Part shown: piece by piece, positions 19,363 to 27,627 of the stretch
Numbering within the stretch: position 1 is the stretch's first letter
Layout: each line of letters opens with the position of its first letter
Source of the DNA: Fontisphaera persica
GTDB taxonomy: Bacteria; Verrucomicrobiota; Verrucomicrobiia; Limisphaerales; Fontisphaeraceae
Reading direction: 5' to 3'
Assembly: GCF_024832785.1 (NCBI RefSeq)
Contig: NZ_CP116615.1
Span: forward strand, 3,038,001 to 3,102,000
DNA: 64,000 nt
Notes under the pieces: generated by a model
Seen by the model: the letters and a program-made list of their open reading frames with translations, nothing else
Database searches by the model: none
What the model was told of the DNA's origin: nothing
Translations under genes and position numbers: made by a program

Positions 19363-20502
19363 ATGCACCGCCTCTACCGGGTTTTGCTGCTGATTGAGTC
19401 CTCCCGCGCCTCCGGGCGCAGCCTGTTGCGCGGCATTGCCGGCTTTGCCCGCCACCACGGCCGCTGGCTGTGCCACTGGGAAACCGGCGGGCTGGAAAAA
19501 GCCTGGCCGCATCTGCGCACCTTTCAGGCCGACGGCATCATCATGCGGGACGTGGACCGCGTGGAGGAAGCCATGGAATACCACGTGCCCCTGGTGGTGG
19601 TGGGGCACAGCCGCCATGAGGTGCCGGGCGTCGTCAATCTGGTTTCCAACTCGGAGACCATCGGTCGCCTGGGGGCGGAGCATCTGTTGAACTGCGGGCT
19701 GAAACACCTGGCCTTCTACGGCCTGTCGGGCGTGCCCTGGAGCGAGGAGCGCGCCGCCAGTTTCTCCGCCCGCGTGGCCGCCGCCGGGTTGGCCGCGCAC
19801 CATTATCAAACCCCGCCCGGCACTTCCGGCGAAGACGAGCGCCGGGGGCTGGCCGAGTGGCTGCTGCGCCTGCCGCATCCGGTGGGAATCATGGCCTGCA
19901 ATGACGACCACGGCCAGCAAGTCATCGAAGCCGCCAAACTGGCCGGCTTGCGCCTGCCGGATGAAGTGGCCGTGCTGGGGGTGGACAATGATGAGTTGGT
20001 GTGCGAGTTGAGCTCCCCGCCCATGTCCTCGGTGGCCGTCAATTTTGAGCGCGCCGGTTATGAGAGCGCGCAACTGCTCGACCGCCTGATGCGCGGCCAG
20101 CAGCCGTCCACCAACCGCATCGTGGCGCAGGCGGTGGGCGTCATCACCCGGCAGTCCACGGATATTCTGGCGGTGCAGGACCCCCGCCTGGCCGCGGCCC
20201 TGCGCTTCATCCGCACCCACGCGGACGCCCCGCTGACCGTCTCGGAGGTGGCCCGCGCCGCCGGCATGTCGCGCCGCGCGCTGGAAAAACAATTTCGCGC
20301 GCTGCTGGACCGTTCAATCCGCCGCGAGATTGCGCGGGTGCGCGTGGAGCGCATTTGCCGTTTGCTGGAGGAAACCAACCGCCCAATCAGTCACATTGCG
20401 GAGGCCATGGGCTTTCAGGGGCAGGAGCATTTTGCCCGGTATTTCCGCGCGGAAAAAGGCATGACGCCGCTGGCCTACCGGCGCAAGTTTGCCCGCTGGT
20501 AA
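19363..20502 (+). CDS. XylR-type transcriptional regulator (LacI-like sensor fused to AraC HTH)
   Basis: 379 residues. The N-terminal ~270 residues form a periplasmic-binding-protein fold of the LacI/GalR type (VLLLIESSRASGRSLLRGI, later GIMACNDDHGQQVIEAAKLAG and VLGVDNDE), the expected sugar-sensing half. The C-terminal ~100 residues are an AraC-type double helix-turn-helix (LTVSEVARAAGMSRRALEKQF and ISHIAEAMGFQGQEHFARYFRAEKGMTP). This is the E. coli XylR architecture, used widely in Verrucomicrobiota and Planctomycetota next to glycan genes. ATG 19363 is 7 bp after the kinase gene; the 3' end overlaps the convergent sulfatase by 28 bp. The ligand is unknown. Confidence 0.93.
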   Translation: MHRLYRVLLLIESSRASGRSLLRGIAGFARHHGRWLCHWETGGLEKAWPHLRTFQADGIIMRDVDRVEEAMEYHVPLVVVGHSRHEVPGVVNLVSNSETIGRLGAEHLLNCGLKHLAFYGLSGVPWSEERAASFSARVAAAGLAAHHYQTPPGTSGEDERRGLAEWLLRLPHPVGIMACNDDHGQQVIEAAKLAGLRLPDEVAVLGVDNDELVCELSSPPMSSVAVNFERAGYESAQLLDRLMRGQQPSTNRIVAQAVGVITRQSTDILAVQDPRLAAALRFIRTHADAPLTVSEVARAAGMSRRALEKQFRALLDRSIRREIARVRVERICRLLEETNRPISHIAEAMGFQGQEHFARYFRAEKGMTPLAYRRKFARW

Positions 20503-21935
20503 GGATTCGCGCCACCCCCCTCTCCGCCGCCCGCCGGCGTGGGGGCAGCGCCAAAGCGGTCTTTTTCCGGCGCATAATCGGGATTGGGCAGGGGCAATTG
20601 CGCGCCCACCTCCCGGCGCCAGGCCTCCAAGCGCGCCCGCAACCGGGCCGCCAGTTCGGGGCGGGCGGCGGCCAGATTCTGTTGTTCGCCCACATCGTTC
20701 TTCAGGTCATACAATTCCAGGCGGCGGTCCTCAAAAAACTCGACCAGCCGGAAATCCCCTTCGCGTATGGCGCTGTACGGCGTGGCGCCGCCGGGATGAT
20801 AATGCGGGTAATGCCAGAACAAAGCGGTGCGCTTCAAGCTGCCGCTGCCACGCAACAACGGCACCAGGCTCTCCCCATCCACCACCTGCCCCGGACGCAA
20901 TGGCGCCCCCGCGATTTCCAGAATCGTCGGATAAAAATCCATGCTGATGATGGGCGTGTCATTCACGCTGCCGGGCTTCGTCACCCCGGGCCACTTCACC
21001 ATGGCCATGACGCGCACGCCCCCTTCGTAAGCCGAGCCTTTGCCGTCGCGCAGGGGCGCATTATCCGTCACCGGTTTCAACCCGCCATTGTCCGAGGTGA
21101 AAAAGACAATCGTGCGCTGCTCCAGTTGTAATTCGGCCAGCTTGTGCAAAATCCGGCCCAGACTGTCATCCACGCTCTCCACCAGCGCGGCATAAGCCGC
21201 ATTGGTTTGCCGGGAGCCAGGGGGCACGCGCGCCTGGTACTTTGCCCGCACCTCTTCTTTGGCCTGAATGGGCGTGTGCACGGCGTAGTGCGGCAGGTAC
21301 AGGAAAAACGGCCGTTGCCGGTTGGCCTCGATAAACCGGCAGGCCTCCGCGGCTTCGCGGTCCGTCAAAAACTCACCCGGCGGGCCTTCAGGCAGAGTGG
21401 CGATTTTATAGGGGGCAAAATAACTGGGTGGCTGGCCGCGGTCCGTGCCCCCAAGGTTCAGGTCGAAGCCGTGCTTCTCCGGGTAATAATTCGTGCCGCC
21501 CAGATGCCACTTGCCGATGCTCGCGGTGGCGTAGCCCAGGGGTTTGAGCGCCTCGGCCAGGGTGATTTCCTCATGCGGCAAATACTTTTTCCAATCAGGC
21601 GGCTTAAGCCGGGCGTAGGGGCGCCGATGCCCGGCAATCCAATCGGTGAGATGCAACCGGGCCGGATATTTGCCGGTCAAAATGGCCGCGCGCGTGGGCG
21701 AACAGACCGTGCAGGCGGCATAGGCTTGCGTGAACCGCATGCCCTCCCGCGCCAGCCGGTCCATGTGCGGCGTCTGATAAAACCGGCTGCCATAACACCC
21801 GGCATCCGTCCACCCGAGGTCATCCACCAGAATAAAAATAAAATTGGGCGGCGCCGGCGCGGCCGGGTGGGCAGGGAAACACAAACCCAAGACCCCCGCC
21901 ATCAAGCCAAGGCATCCCAGGATGGCACGCTTCAT
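20475..21935 (-). CDS. Secreted sulfatase (arylsulfatase family)
   Basis: 486 residues from MKRAILGCLG with a signal peptide (about 1-24). The formylglycine motif C-S-P-T-R lies at 78-82 within VCSPTRAAILTGKYPARL, the signature of type I sulfatases whose Cys is oxidised after translation. Metal-binding LVDDLGW, GKWHLG and TSDNGG stretches are in place. It should remove sulfate esters from glycans in the periplasm or outside. No formylglycine-generating enzyme is in the window. An upstream in-frame extension to 22154 lacks similarity. It is convergent with, and overlaps by 28 bp, the XylR-type regulator, a possible functional partner. Confidence 0.94.
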   Translation of the reverse strand: MKRAILGCLGLMAGVLGLCFPAHPAAPAPPNFIFILVDDLGWTDAGCYGSRFYQTPHMDRLAREGMRFTQAYAACTVCSPTRAAILTGKYPARLHLTDWIAGHRRPYARLKPPDWKKYLPHEEITLAEALKPLGYATASIGKWHLGGTNYYPEKHGFDLNLGGTDRGQPPSYFAPYKIATLPEGPPGEFLTDREAAEACRFIEANRQRPFFLYLPHYAVHTPIQAKEEVRAKYQARVPPGSRQTNAAYAALVESVDDSLGRILHKLAELQLEQRTIVFFTSDNGGLKPVTDNAPLRDGKGSAYEGGVRVMAMVKWPGVTKPGSVNDTPIISMDFYPTILEIAGAPLRPGQVVDGESLVPLLRGSGSLKRTALFWHYPHYHPGGATPYSAIREGDFRLVEFFEDRRLELYDLKNDVGEQQNLAAARPELAARLRARLEAWRREVGAQLPLPNPDYAPEKDRFGAAPTPAGGGEGGGANPYQRANLRR

Positions 21936-22201
21936 AAGGTTGACCCCGGAAGTATGCGCCAATGGGCGATGGCCGCGACAAAAAAATCGGGAGGATTTGG
22001 CCAGGCAGATTATCTTCACCGTGGAGGTCCGGCATTCCCACCCACGCCGGCAAGGCCACGCCGCCGGGCGCGGTGTCCTTCCCTGATGGCGCGAAGCCGC
22101 CGGGGTCAAAGGCGTTGGATTCCCGGTTGACAAGCGGGGGATTATGGCAAACATTTATAAAGCAGCACAGGGCGCTGCCTTGGGCCGCAAAAGGGCGATG
22201 T

Positions 22202-22510
22202 ATGATCACAAACGACCGTTCATCGTACGGGCAACGGCCATCCCACGGATCGGCGGGGGGAAGCAGACCGCCTGCGCCGGAAGAAACACTCCGGCGCGAG
22301 GAAATCGTGGTGGAACGCAAGAAATTCATTTTCACGCTCAAGGAAAATCAGCGCGGAAGATTTTTGCGCATCACGGAGGACGTTAACGGGCGGCGCGACA
22401 ATATCATCGTCCCAGCGCCCGGTCTGGCGGAGTTCAGGCGCGTTTTGGAGGAGATGGCGAAGGCGGCGGAAGCGCCCAGCCCCTCCGGCCAGGCGCCCTC
22501 CCCGGAATGA
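22202..22510 (+). CDS. PUR-family DNA/RNA-binding protein (DUF3276)
   Basis: 102 residues. After a Pro/Gly-rich N-terminus (about 1-32), residues ~35-90 match the bacterial PUR (Pur-alpha-like, DUF3276) fold: ERKKFIFTLKENQRGRFLRITE...IIVPAPGLAEFRRVLEEM. Proteins of this type bind single-stranded nucleic acid and are typical of Bacteroidetes, spirochaetes and Verrucomicrobiota. The ATG at 22202 has a weak AGGG six bases upstream. It is convergent with rsfS. The cellular role in these bacteria is not established. Confidence 0.82.
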   Translation: MITNDRSSYGQRPSHGSAGGSRPPAPEETLRREEIVVERKKFIFTLKENQRGRFLRITEDVNGRRDNIIVPAPGLAEFRRVLEEMAKAAEAPSPSGQAPSPE

Positions 22511-22528
22511 CCCCCAGAAGCCGGGCGT

Positions 22529-22903
22529 TCAGCCGGCCACCGTCTTGACCTTGGCTTTGCGGCGCGGCCGCAGCCGGGGAGCATCCCCCCACAGCCCTTC
22601 CAAATCATACTTGGCGCGCACTTCCGCCCGCATGACATGGGCAATCACATCCACATAATCCAGCACCATCCAGTGCGTCGGCACCTGCCCGTCAATCGCC
22701 CGCGGACGCAACCCCGCGTTCTCCTCCAGTTTTTCGGTGATTTCGTCCGCAATCGCGCGCAAGTGCGGCTCGCTGGTGCCGGTGGCGATGACAAAAAAGT
22801 CCGTCACCGTGCTCAAGCCACGCACATCCAGCACCGTGATGTTCTCCGCCTTCTTGGCGTCGGCCAGTTCGCGGATGGTTACGGCAAGTTTTTTGGAATC
22901 CAT
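22529..22903 (-). CDS. rsfS: Ribosomal silencing factor RsfS
   Basis: 124 residues with the DUF143 pattern: ITVLDVRGLSTVTDFFVIATGTSEPHLRAIADEI and the closing THWMVLDYVDVIAHVM. RsfS binds ribosomal protein L14 and blocks subunit joining when nutrients are short. It follows nadD by 17 bp, the widely conserved nadD-rsfS pairing. The C-terminus has a short Lys/Arg tail. Confidence 0.95.
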   Translation of the reverse strand: MDSKKLAVTIRELADAKKAENITVLDVRGLSTVTDFFVIATGTSEPHLRAIADEITEKLEENAGLRPRAIDGQVPTHWMVLDYVDVIAHVMRAEVRAKYDLEGLWGDAPRLRPRRKAKVKTVAG

Positions 22904-22920
22904 GCTGCCTGGGTTTGAGG

Positions 22921-23502
22921 TTAAGGAGCGTGATAGATTTTTTCCCGCATTAAATCTTCCGCCACCGCGGCCGGGAGCAGTCCTTCAAGGGACAGCCCGG
23001 CCGCAGCGCGCTGCCGCACGAGGGAGGCGGAAACTCCCATGGCCGGCGCTTCGATGACCCGCCCCCGAAAGGGCGGCGATAGTGCAGGCGCCGGCTGGCC
23101 CGGCCGCGGGCAGACGGCAAATTGCACCCACTCGGCCAGCGTTTCCGCAGCATGCCATTGCGGCAGGGTACAGGCCTGGTCGGCGCCCAAAATCCAGAAC
23201 AGCTCTGCGCCGGGGTAACGCCGGCGAAACTCGGCCACCGTATCCACCGTGTAGGAAATGCCACCCCGACGGATTTCCACATCATCCACGACACAGCCGC
23301 TCCAGCCCGCCAGCGCCAGGCGCAGCCAGCGCAGGCGCAGCGCCGGAGGCGCCGGGGGCGAGTGGGGTTTGAAAGGCGACTGGCTGGCCGGGATGAAATA
23401 CAGGCGTTGCAATTCCAAGGCTTCCCAGGCCGCGCGCGCCATGCACAAATGACCATAGGTCACCGGATTAAACGAACCGCCAAAAAGTCCAATGCGTTCC
23501 AT
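22921..23502 (-). CDS. nadD: Nicotinate-nucleotide adenylyltransferase
   Basis: 193 residues, Rossmann-like nucleotidyltransferase. The ATP-binding GGSFNPVTYGHL stretch (8-19) has the GxFxPxxxGH pattern, slightly modified from the usual DP..H form; FIPASQSPFK and the C-terminal VSASLVRQR (the ISxTxIR equivalent) complete the fold. It adenylates nicotinate mononucleotide to deamido-NAD+, which the nadE product in this window then amidates. It is 133 bp downstream of cstA and 17 bp upstream of rsfS. Confidence 0.95.
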   Translation of the reverse strand: MERIGLFGGSFNPVTYGHLCMARAAWEALELQRLYFIPASQSPFKPHSPPAPPALRLRWLRLALAGWSGCVVDDVEIRRGGISYTVDTVAEFRRRYPGAELFWILGADQACTLPQWHAAETLAEWVQFAVCPRPGQPAPALSPPFRGRVIEAPAMGVSASLVRQRAAAGLSLEGLLPAAVAEDLMREKIYHAP

Positions 23503-23635
23503 GGCCTGTCAGGCGGCGGTGAACCCTCCGGAAAATGCGCTCATTCCTTGCATGATGACGCACAGAATGGTTGTGCTCCGGCTTTGGCCGGCAAGTCCTG
23601 GCCCGGGTGGGCAATCCAACGATTCATGCAGCGCT

Positions 23636-26089
23636 TCAACAACAACGATTGACTCCTCCACCATAACGCTTTTCCAGCATTTGCGCAACGATTTCCCCGC
23701 GGGAAGGCAGGGGAGGCCCCGGCTCCGGCGCCCCGGGCCTCACGGCGGCCGCCGGGGGGGCGGGGTGCAGGTGTCCGCACGCGCACAGCGCCTGTTGCTG
23801 CGCGCGCTCGCAGGCGGCCTGCCCGGAGACCTCTTTGGCCGCCAGCAACACCAGCGCCAGCCAGCCCCACCACCCGCGGGGCGAGCCTTCCACCACCGCG
23901 TACTCCGGCAGCCAGACCGGCTCGGTTTCTTTGAGCGTGGCGGGCTGCCGCTGCCGCAGCAGTTGCCACCACGTGCGCGCGCTCAACGTCACCATGGTGG
24001 CAATCAGCGCCAGAAACACCGCGGTCACCACGGCGTCCACCCGGTTGTTGAACCGGCTGCGCCGGGCATCCAGCACACGCTGCTCGAGCTGCGCCACCGC
24101 CGGGGCGTCGCCCCGCGCCCGGGCTGCGGCCAGCTCCTGTTGCAGTTTGGGCAGGGCCTGGTCCGCCGCCTGCGCCGCCGCCCAGAAACCCATGCGCGGA
24201 TGGGGATGAAACACCTTGATGGCCCCGGCACTGCACGTGACCGCCAGCAACCACACCAGGGGCACCGCCGTCACCAGCACCACCGCCAGCGAGCGCGGCA
24301 CTCCGGCCGCAGCGGCTTGCCGGCGCTGAAGCTGCATCTTCAGCAGAATCGTCGTGCCCAGGCACAACGCAATGGCCGCCAGCATCTGGTTGGCAATGCC
24401 AAAAATCGGCCAGAGCGCCTTCACGCCACCCTCCGCATCGCGCACCCCCTGAATCAGGAAAAATCCCCAGCCGGACACCATCAGCACGCTGGCCAGCAGG
24501 TTGGCGCCAAACCGGCGCGTTTCGCCCAGCGGGGCATGGAGACGCCCCAGAAAATCTTGCAACAAATAACGCCCCACACGTGTGCCGGCATCCAAGGTCG
24601 TCAGGATGAACAGCGCCTCAAACATGATGGCAAAGTGGTACCAGATATCCAGCCAGCGGCCATGCGTCAGCCGGGAAAAGATGTTGGCCATGCCCACGGC
24701 GAGGGTGGCCGCGCCGCCGGTGCGGCCATAAAGGGTTTTCTCGCCCACCTCCTCAGCCAGCGTGGTCATGGCTTGCGCATCCACCGTGACCGGCTGGGGC
24801 AGCCAGGCGCGGGAGGCCTCATTCCATTCATAACGATAAAAGCCGGACTGGCTGACTTTCTGGCGGATGTCCGCCGCGGGGTCCGCGCCCGCGCCCTTGA
24901 CATTCATGGCCAGGTAAACGCCGGGGTCCAGCGTGCAGGCGGCAATCATGGCCATGATGGCCACCAGCGACTCCAAACACATGGCTCCGTATCCCACCAT
25001 GCGGGCATAGCCTTCGCGGGTGATGATTTTGGGCGTAATGCCGCTGGAAATGAGCGCATGAAAACCGGAAATCGCCCCGCAGGCGATGGTGATGAAACAA
25101 AACGGAAACAACTTGCCCGGCACCACCAGCCCGCTGCCGTCCACGAATTTGCTGACCGCCGGCATCTGCATTTCCGGCAGCACCAGCAACACGCCCAGCG
25201 CCAGCAGAAAAATGGTGCCCAGTTTCATGAACGTGCTGAGATAATCCCGCGGCGCCAGGAGCAACCACACCGGCAACACACTGGCCATCAGGCCATACAC
25301 CAGAATGGCCCACGCCAGCGTCTCCGCATGGAGATGAAACACCTGGGACCAGACCGGGCTGGCATAAACCTTCTGCCCGCCCCACACGGCCAGCAACAAC
25401 AAAACCACGCCGATGGCCGACACTTCCAGCACCTTGCCCACCCGTAAAAACCGCAGATAACACCCCATCATCAGGGCGATGGGAATGGTGGCCCCCACCG
25501 TGAACACTCCCCACGGGCTTTCGGCCAGCGCATTCACCACCACCAGCGCCAGCACCGCCAGCAATATGGTCATGATGGCCAGAATCCCCACCATGCCCAC
25601 CGCCCCCGCCGTGGTGCCAATTTCCTCCCGCACCATTTGCGCCAGCGACTTGCCATCGCGCCGAATCGAGGCAAACAACGTCACAAAATCATGCACCGCG
25701 CCCCCGATGACCACCCCAATCAAAATCCACAACGTCCCCGGCAAATACCCAAATTGCGCCGCCAACACCGGCCCCACCAGCGGCCCCGGGCCGGAAATGG
25801 CGGCGAAGTGATGCCCAAAGACAATCCACTTGTTGGTCTTGACGTAGTCCTTGCCGTCCTCATGCACTTCGCAAGGCGTGGCGCGGCGGTCATTCAGAGC
25901 CAGCACCTTGGCCGCCAGCCATTTGGAATAAAAGCGGTAGCCAATGGCATAAGTGCACAGGGCCGCAATGAGCAGATACCCCGAATTGATGGGTTCCTTG
26001 CGGGCGGCGGCCAGCGTGGCGTAAGCTGCCGCCCCCAACACCGCCACGCCGCCCCAGATCAGCCAGCGCACCCAAGTTTTTCCGTTCAT
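23636..26089 (-). CDS. cstA: Carbon starvation protein CstA (peptide/pyruvate transporter family)
   Basis: 817 residues, many membrane segments. The CstA core is clear: GHHFAAISGPGPLVGPVLAAQFGYLPG near the N-terminus, HDFVTLFASIRRDGKSLAQM, then GANLLASVLMVSGWGF and GIANQMLAAIALCLGTT. CstA proteins take up peptides or pyruvate on carbon limitation. It is longer than the E. coli protein (about 700) because of an extracytoplasmic insertion in the middle, a charged coiled-coil-like stretch (KLQQELAAARARGDA) and a Cys-rich C-terminal tail ending NRCC. The usual small YbdD-like partner is not adjacent. It is divergent from the SCO gene with a 225-bp shared upstream region. Confidence 0.93.
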   Translation of the reverse strand: MNGKTWVRWLIWGGVAVLGAAAYATLAAARKEPINSGYLLIAALCTYAIGYRFYSKWLAAKVLALNDRRATPCEVHEDGKDYVKTNKWIVFGHHFAAISGPGPLVGPVLAAQFGYLPGTLWILIGVVIGGAVHDFVTLFASIRRDGKSLAQMVREEIGTTAGAVGMVGILAIMTILLAVLALVVVNALAESPWGVFTVGATIPIALMMGCYLRFLRVGKVLEVSAIGVVLLLLAVWGGQKVYASPVWSQVFHLHAETLAWAILVYGLMASVLPVWLLLAPRDYLSTFMKLGTIFLLALGVLLVLPEMQMPAVSKFVDGSGLVVPGKLFPFCFITIACGAISGFHALISSGITPKIITREGYARMVGYGAMCLESLVAIMAMIAACTLDPGVYLAMNVKGAGADPAADIRQKVSQSGFYRYEWNEASRAWLPQPVTVDAQAMTTLAEEVGEKTLYGRTGGAATLAVGMANIFSRLTHGRWLDIWYHFAIMFEALFILTTLDAGTRVGRYLLQDFLGRLHAPLGETRRFGANLLASVLMVSGWGFFLIQGVRDAEGGVKALWPIFGIANQMLAAIALCLGTTILLKMQLQRRQAAAAGVPRSLAVVLVTAVPLVWLLAVTCSAGAIKVFHPHPRMGFWAAAQAADQALPKLQQELAAARARGDAPAVAQLEQRVLDARRSRFNNRVDAVVTAVFLALIATMVTLSARTWWQLLRQRQPATLKETEPVWLPEYAVVEGSPRGWWGWLALVLLAAKEVSGQAACERAQQQALCACGHLHPAPPAAAVRPGAPEPGPPLPSRGEIVAQMLEKRYGGGVNRCC

Positions 26090-26314
26090 GGTGTGTGATG
26101 CCGGTTTGCTTTCAGTCCCCGCATCTTGGGGACATGCCGTGGAAAATTCAAAAGAAAACCAATCCGGAATTTATTGGCGATGGGGACGCAACCAGCAGCC
26201 AAAAGACCACGCCGATGCGGGCCCAAACGCGGGACGGGCCGGGCAAGCACGCCGCGCAACGCTTTCCTGTTTCCAGTTGCGCAAATGGGGCAGGCCCGCT
26301 TTATTGGCAGGGTC

Positions 26315-27052
26315 ATGCAAGTGGCAGGAAAAACAGCCACCCCCCCGCAGCGCACGCCTCGGGCGGGCGGAGGCACCTTGTATTTGGGGCTGACGCTGCT
26401 CGCCATCACGGTGGTGGCGGTCATATTACTTTGGTTTTTCCGCCAGCGCCTGCAGGAAGCCAGTGCTGCCCGCAACGCTCCCCTGCCCGTCCTTGGCCAA
26501 GTGCCGCCCTTTACTTTAACCAACCAGTTGGGACAGGTCGTTACCTTGAATGATTTGACCGGCAAGGTTTGGGTGGCCGATATCATCTTTACCCGCTGCG
26601 CCGGCCCCTGCCCCGTCATGACCTTGCAAATGAGCGAGCTGCAACCCCTCTGGGCAGCCGAACCCACCGTGAAACTCATCACCTTGACCACCGACCCCCT
26701 TTACGATACCCCCGAGGTGCTGCGGGCTTATGGGCAGAAGGTCAAGGCAGACCCCCAGCGCTGGTGGTTCCTCACCGGCGACAAGGCGGAAATTGCCCGC
26801 CTGGCGGTCCAAGGTTTGCGTTTGACCGCCGTGCCGGTGCCGGAAGCCGAACGCGCCAACCCTGCCGATTTGTTCATTCACAGCACGTTGTTTGTGGTGG
26901 TGGATAAACACGGCCGCCTGCGCGCGGTGGTGGAAACCCAGGAGGACGACGTGGAGGAGGGCGAAGCACCCCGGCAGGGCCGTTCGCGGTGGGAGCGCGA
27001 AGCCAAACCGCACCTGCAGGCTATCGTGCGCCGTTTGCTGGAGGAGCCTTGA
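26315..27052 (+). CDS. SCO1/SenC/PrrC family copper chaperone
   Basis: 245 residues: an N-terminal membrane anchor (about 22-42) and a periplasmic thioredoxin-fold domain. The copper-binding residues are present: C95 and C99 in TRCAGPCPVM and H189 in FIHSTLF. SCO proteins deliver copper or act as thiol reductants when the CuA centre of cytochrome c oxidase is built. I start at ATG 26315 (MQVAGKTATP), next to the anchor; upstream in-frame sequence to 26126 looks non-coding. Its stop overlaps the DUF420 start (TGATG), so the two are translated together. Cytochrome oxidase genes themselves are not in the window. Confidence 0.92.
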   Translation: MQVAGKTATPPQRTPRAGGGTLYLGLTLLAITVVAVILLWFFRQRLQEASAARNAPLPVLGQVPPFTLTNQLGQVVTLNDLTGKVWVADIIFTRCAGPCPVMTLQMSELQPLWAAEPTVKLITLTTDPLYDTPEVLRAYGQKVKADPQRWWFLTGDKAEIARLAVQGLRLTAVPVPEAERANPADLFIHSTLFVVVDKHGRLRAVVETQEDDVEEGEAPRQGRSRWEREAKPHLQAIVRRLLEEP

Positions 27053-27627
27053 TGCCGCTGACCTTGGAAATGCTGCCCACCCTCAACGCCTGCCTCAACA
27101 CGCTGGCCACGCTGTGTTTGCTGGCGGGCTATTGGGCCATCCGGCGGGGCCATCCCAAAGTTCACCGGGCGCTGATGGTCAGCGCGTTGGCCGCCTCCAC
27201 AGCTTTTTTGACGAGCTACTTGATTTACCATGCGCAGGCCGAGCGCACCGTGTTTCGGGAGCCGGCCTGGTTTCGCCCCATTTATTTGGTCATTTTGCTG
27301 ACGCACACCGTGCTGGCGGTGGTCATTGTTCCGCTGGTGCTCACCACCCTCTGGCGCGCCTGGAAGGAGCAATGGGATGCGCACCGGCGGCTGGCCCGGT
27401 GGACTCTGCCGCTGTGGCTTTACGTGTCGGTCACTGGCGTGTTGATTTACTACCTCCTCTACGTGAAATACCCGCAAACTCGCCCGGTGCCTCCCCCGCG
27501 CGGGGCAACGCTGCAATCATCTCCCGGACCTTACAGGGCGCGCTGCATGCCCCCGGCCGAGGCTGTTTCCATGGGCCGACCGTCCAATACATCGCGGACC
27601 AGCTTCAACAGGGCCGCGGTGGCATAA
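27052..27627 (+). CDS. DUF420 membrane protein (CtaM/YozB-like)
   Basis: 191 residues with four predicted membrane segments in the first 140. The pattern HPKVHRALMVSA, SYLIYHAQ and LLTHTVLAVVIVPLV with conserved His residues is that of DUF420 proteins, which are encoded with SCO and heme-copper oxidase genes; the Staphylococcus relative CtaM is needed for oxidase maturation. It overlaps the SCO stop by one base. The Pro/Arg-rich last ~50 residues lie opposite the end of the convergent histidine kinase (97-bp overlap) and are probably a dispensable tail. Confidence 0.83.
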   Translation: MPLTLEMLPTLNACLNTLATLCLLAGYWAIRRGHPKVHRALMVSALAASTAFLTSYLIYHAQAERTVFREPAWFRPIYLVILLTHTVLAVVIVPLVLTTLWRAWKEQWDAHRRLARWTLPLWLYVSVTGVLIYYLLYVKYPQTRPVPPPRGATLQSSPGPYRARCMPPAEAVSMGRPSNTSRTSFNRAAVA

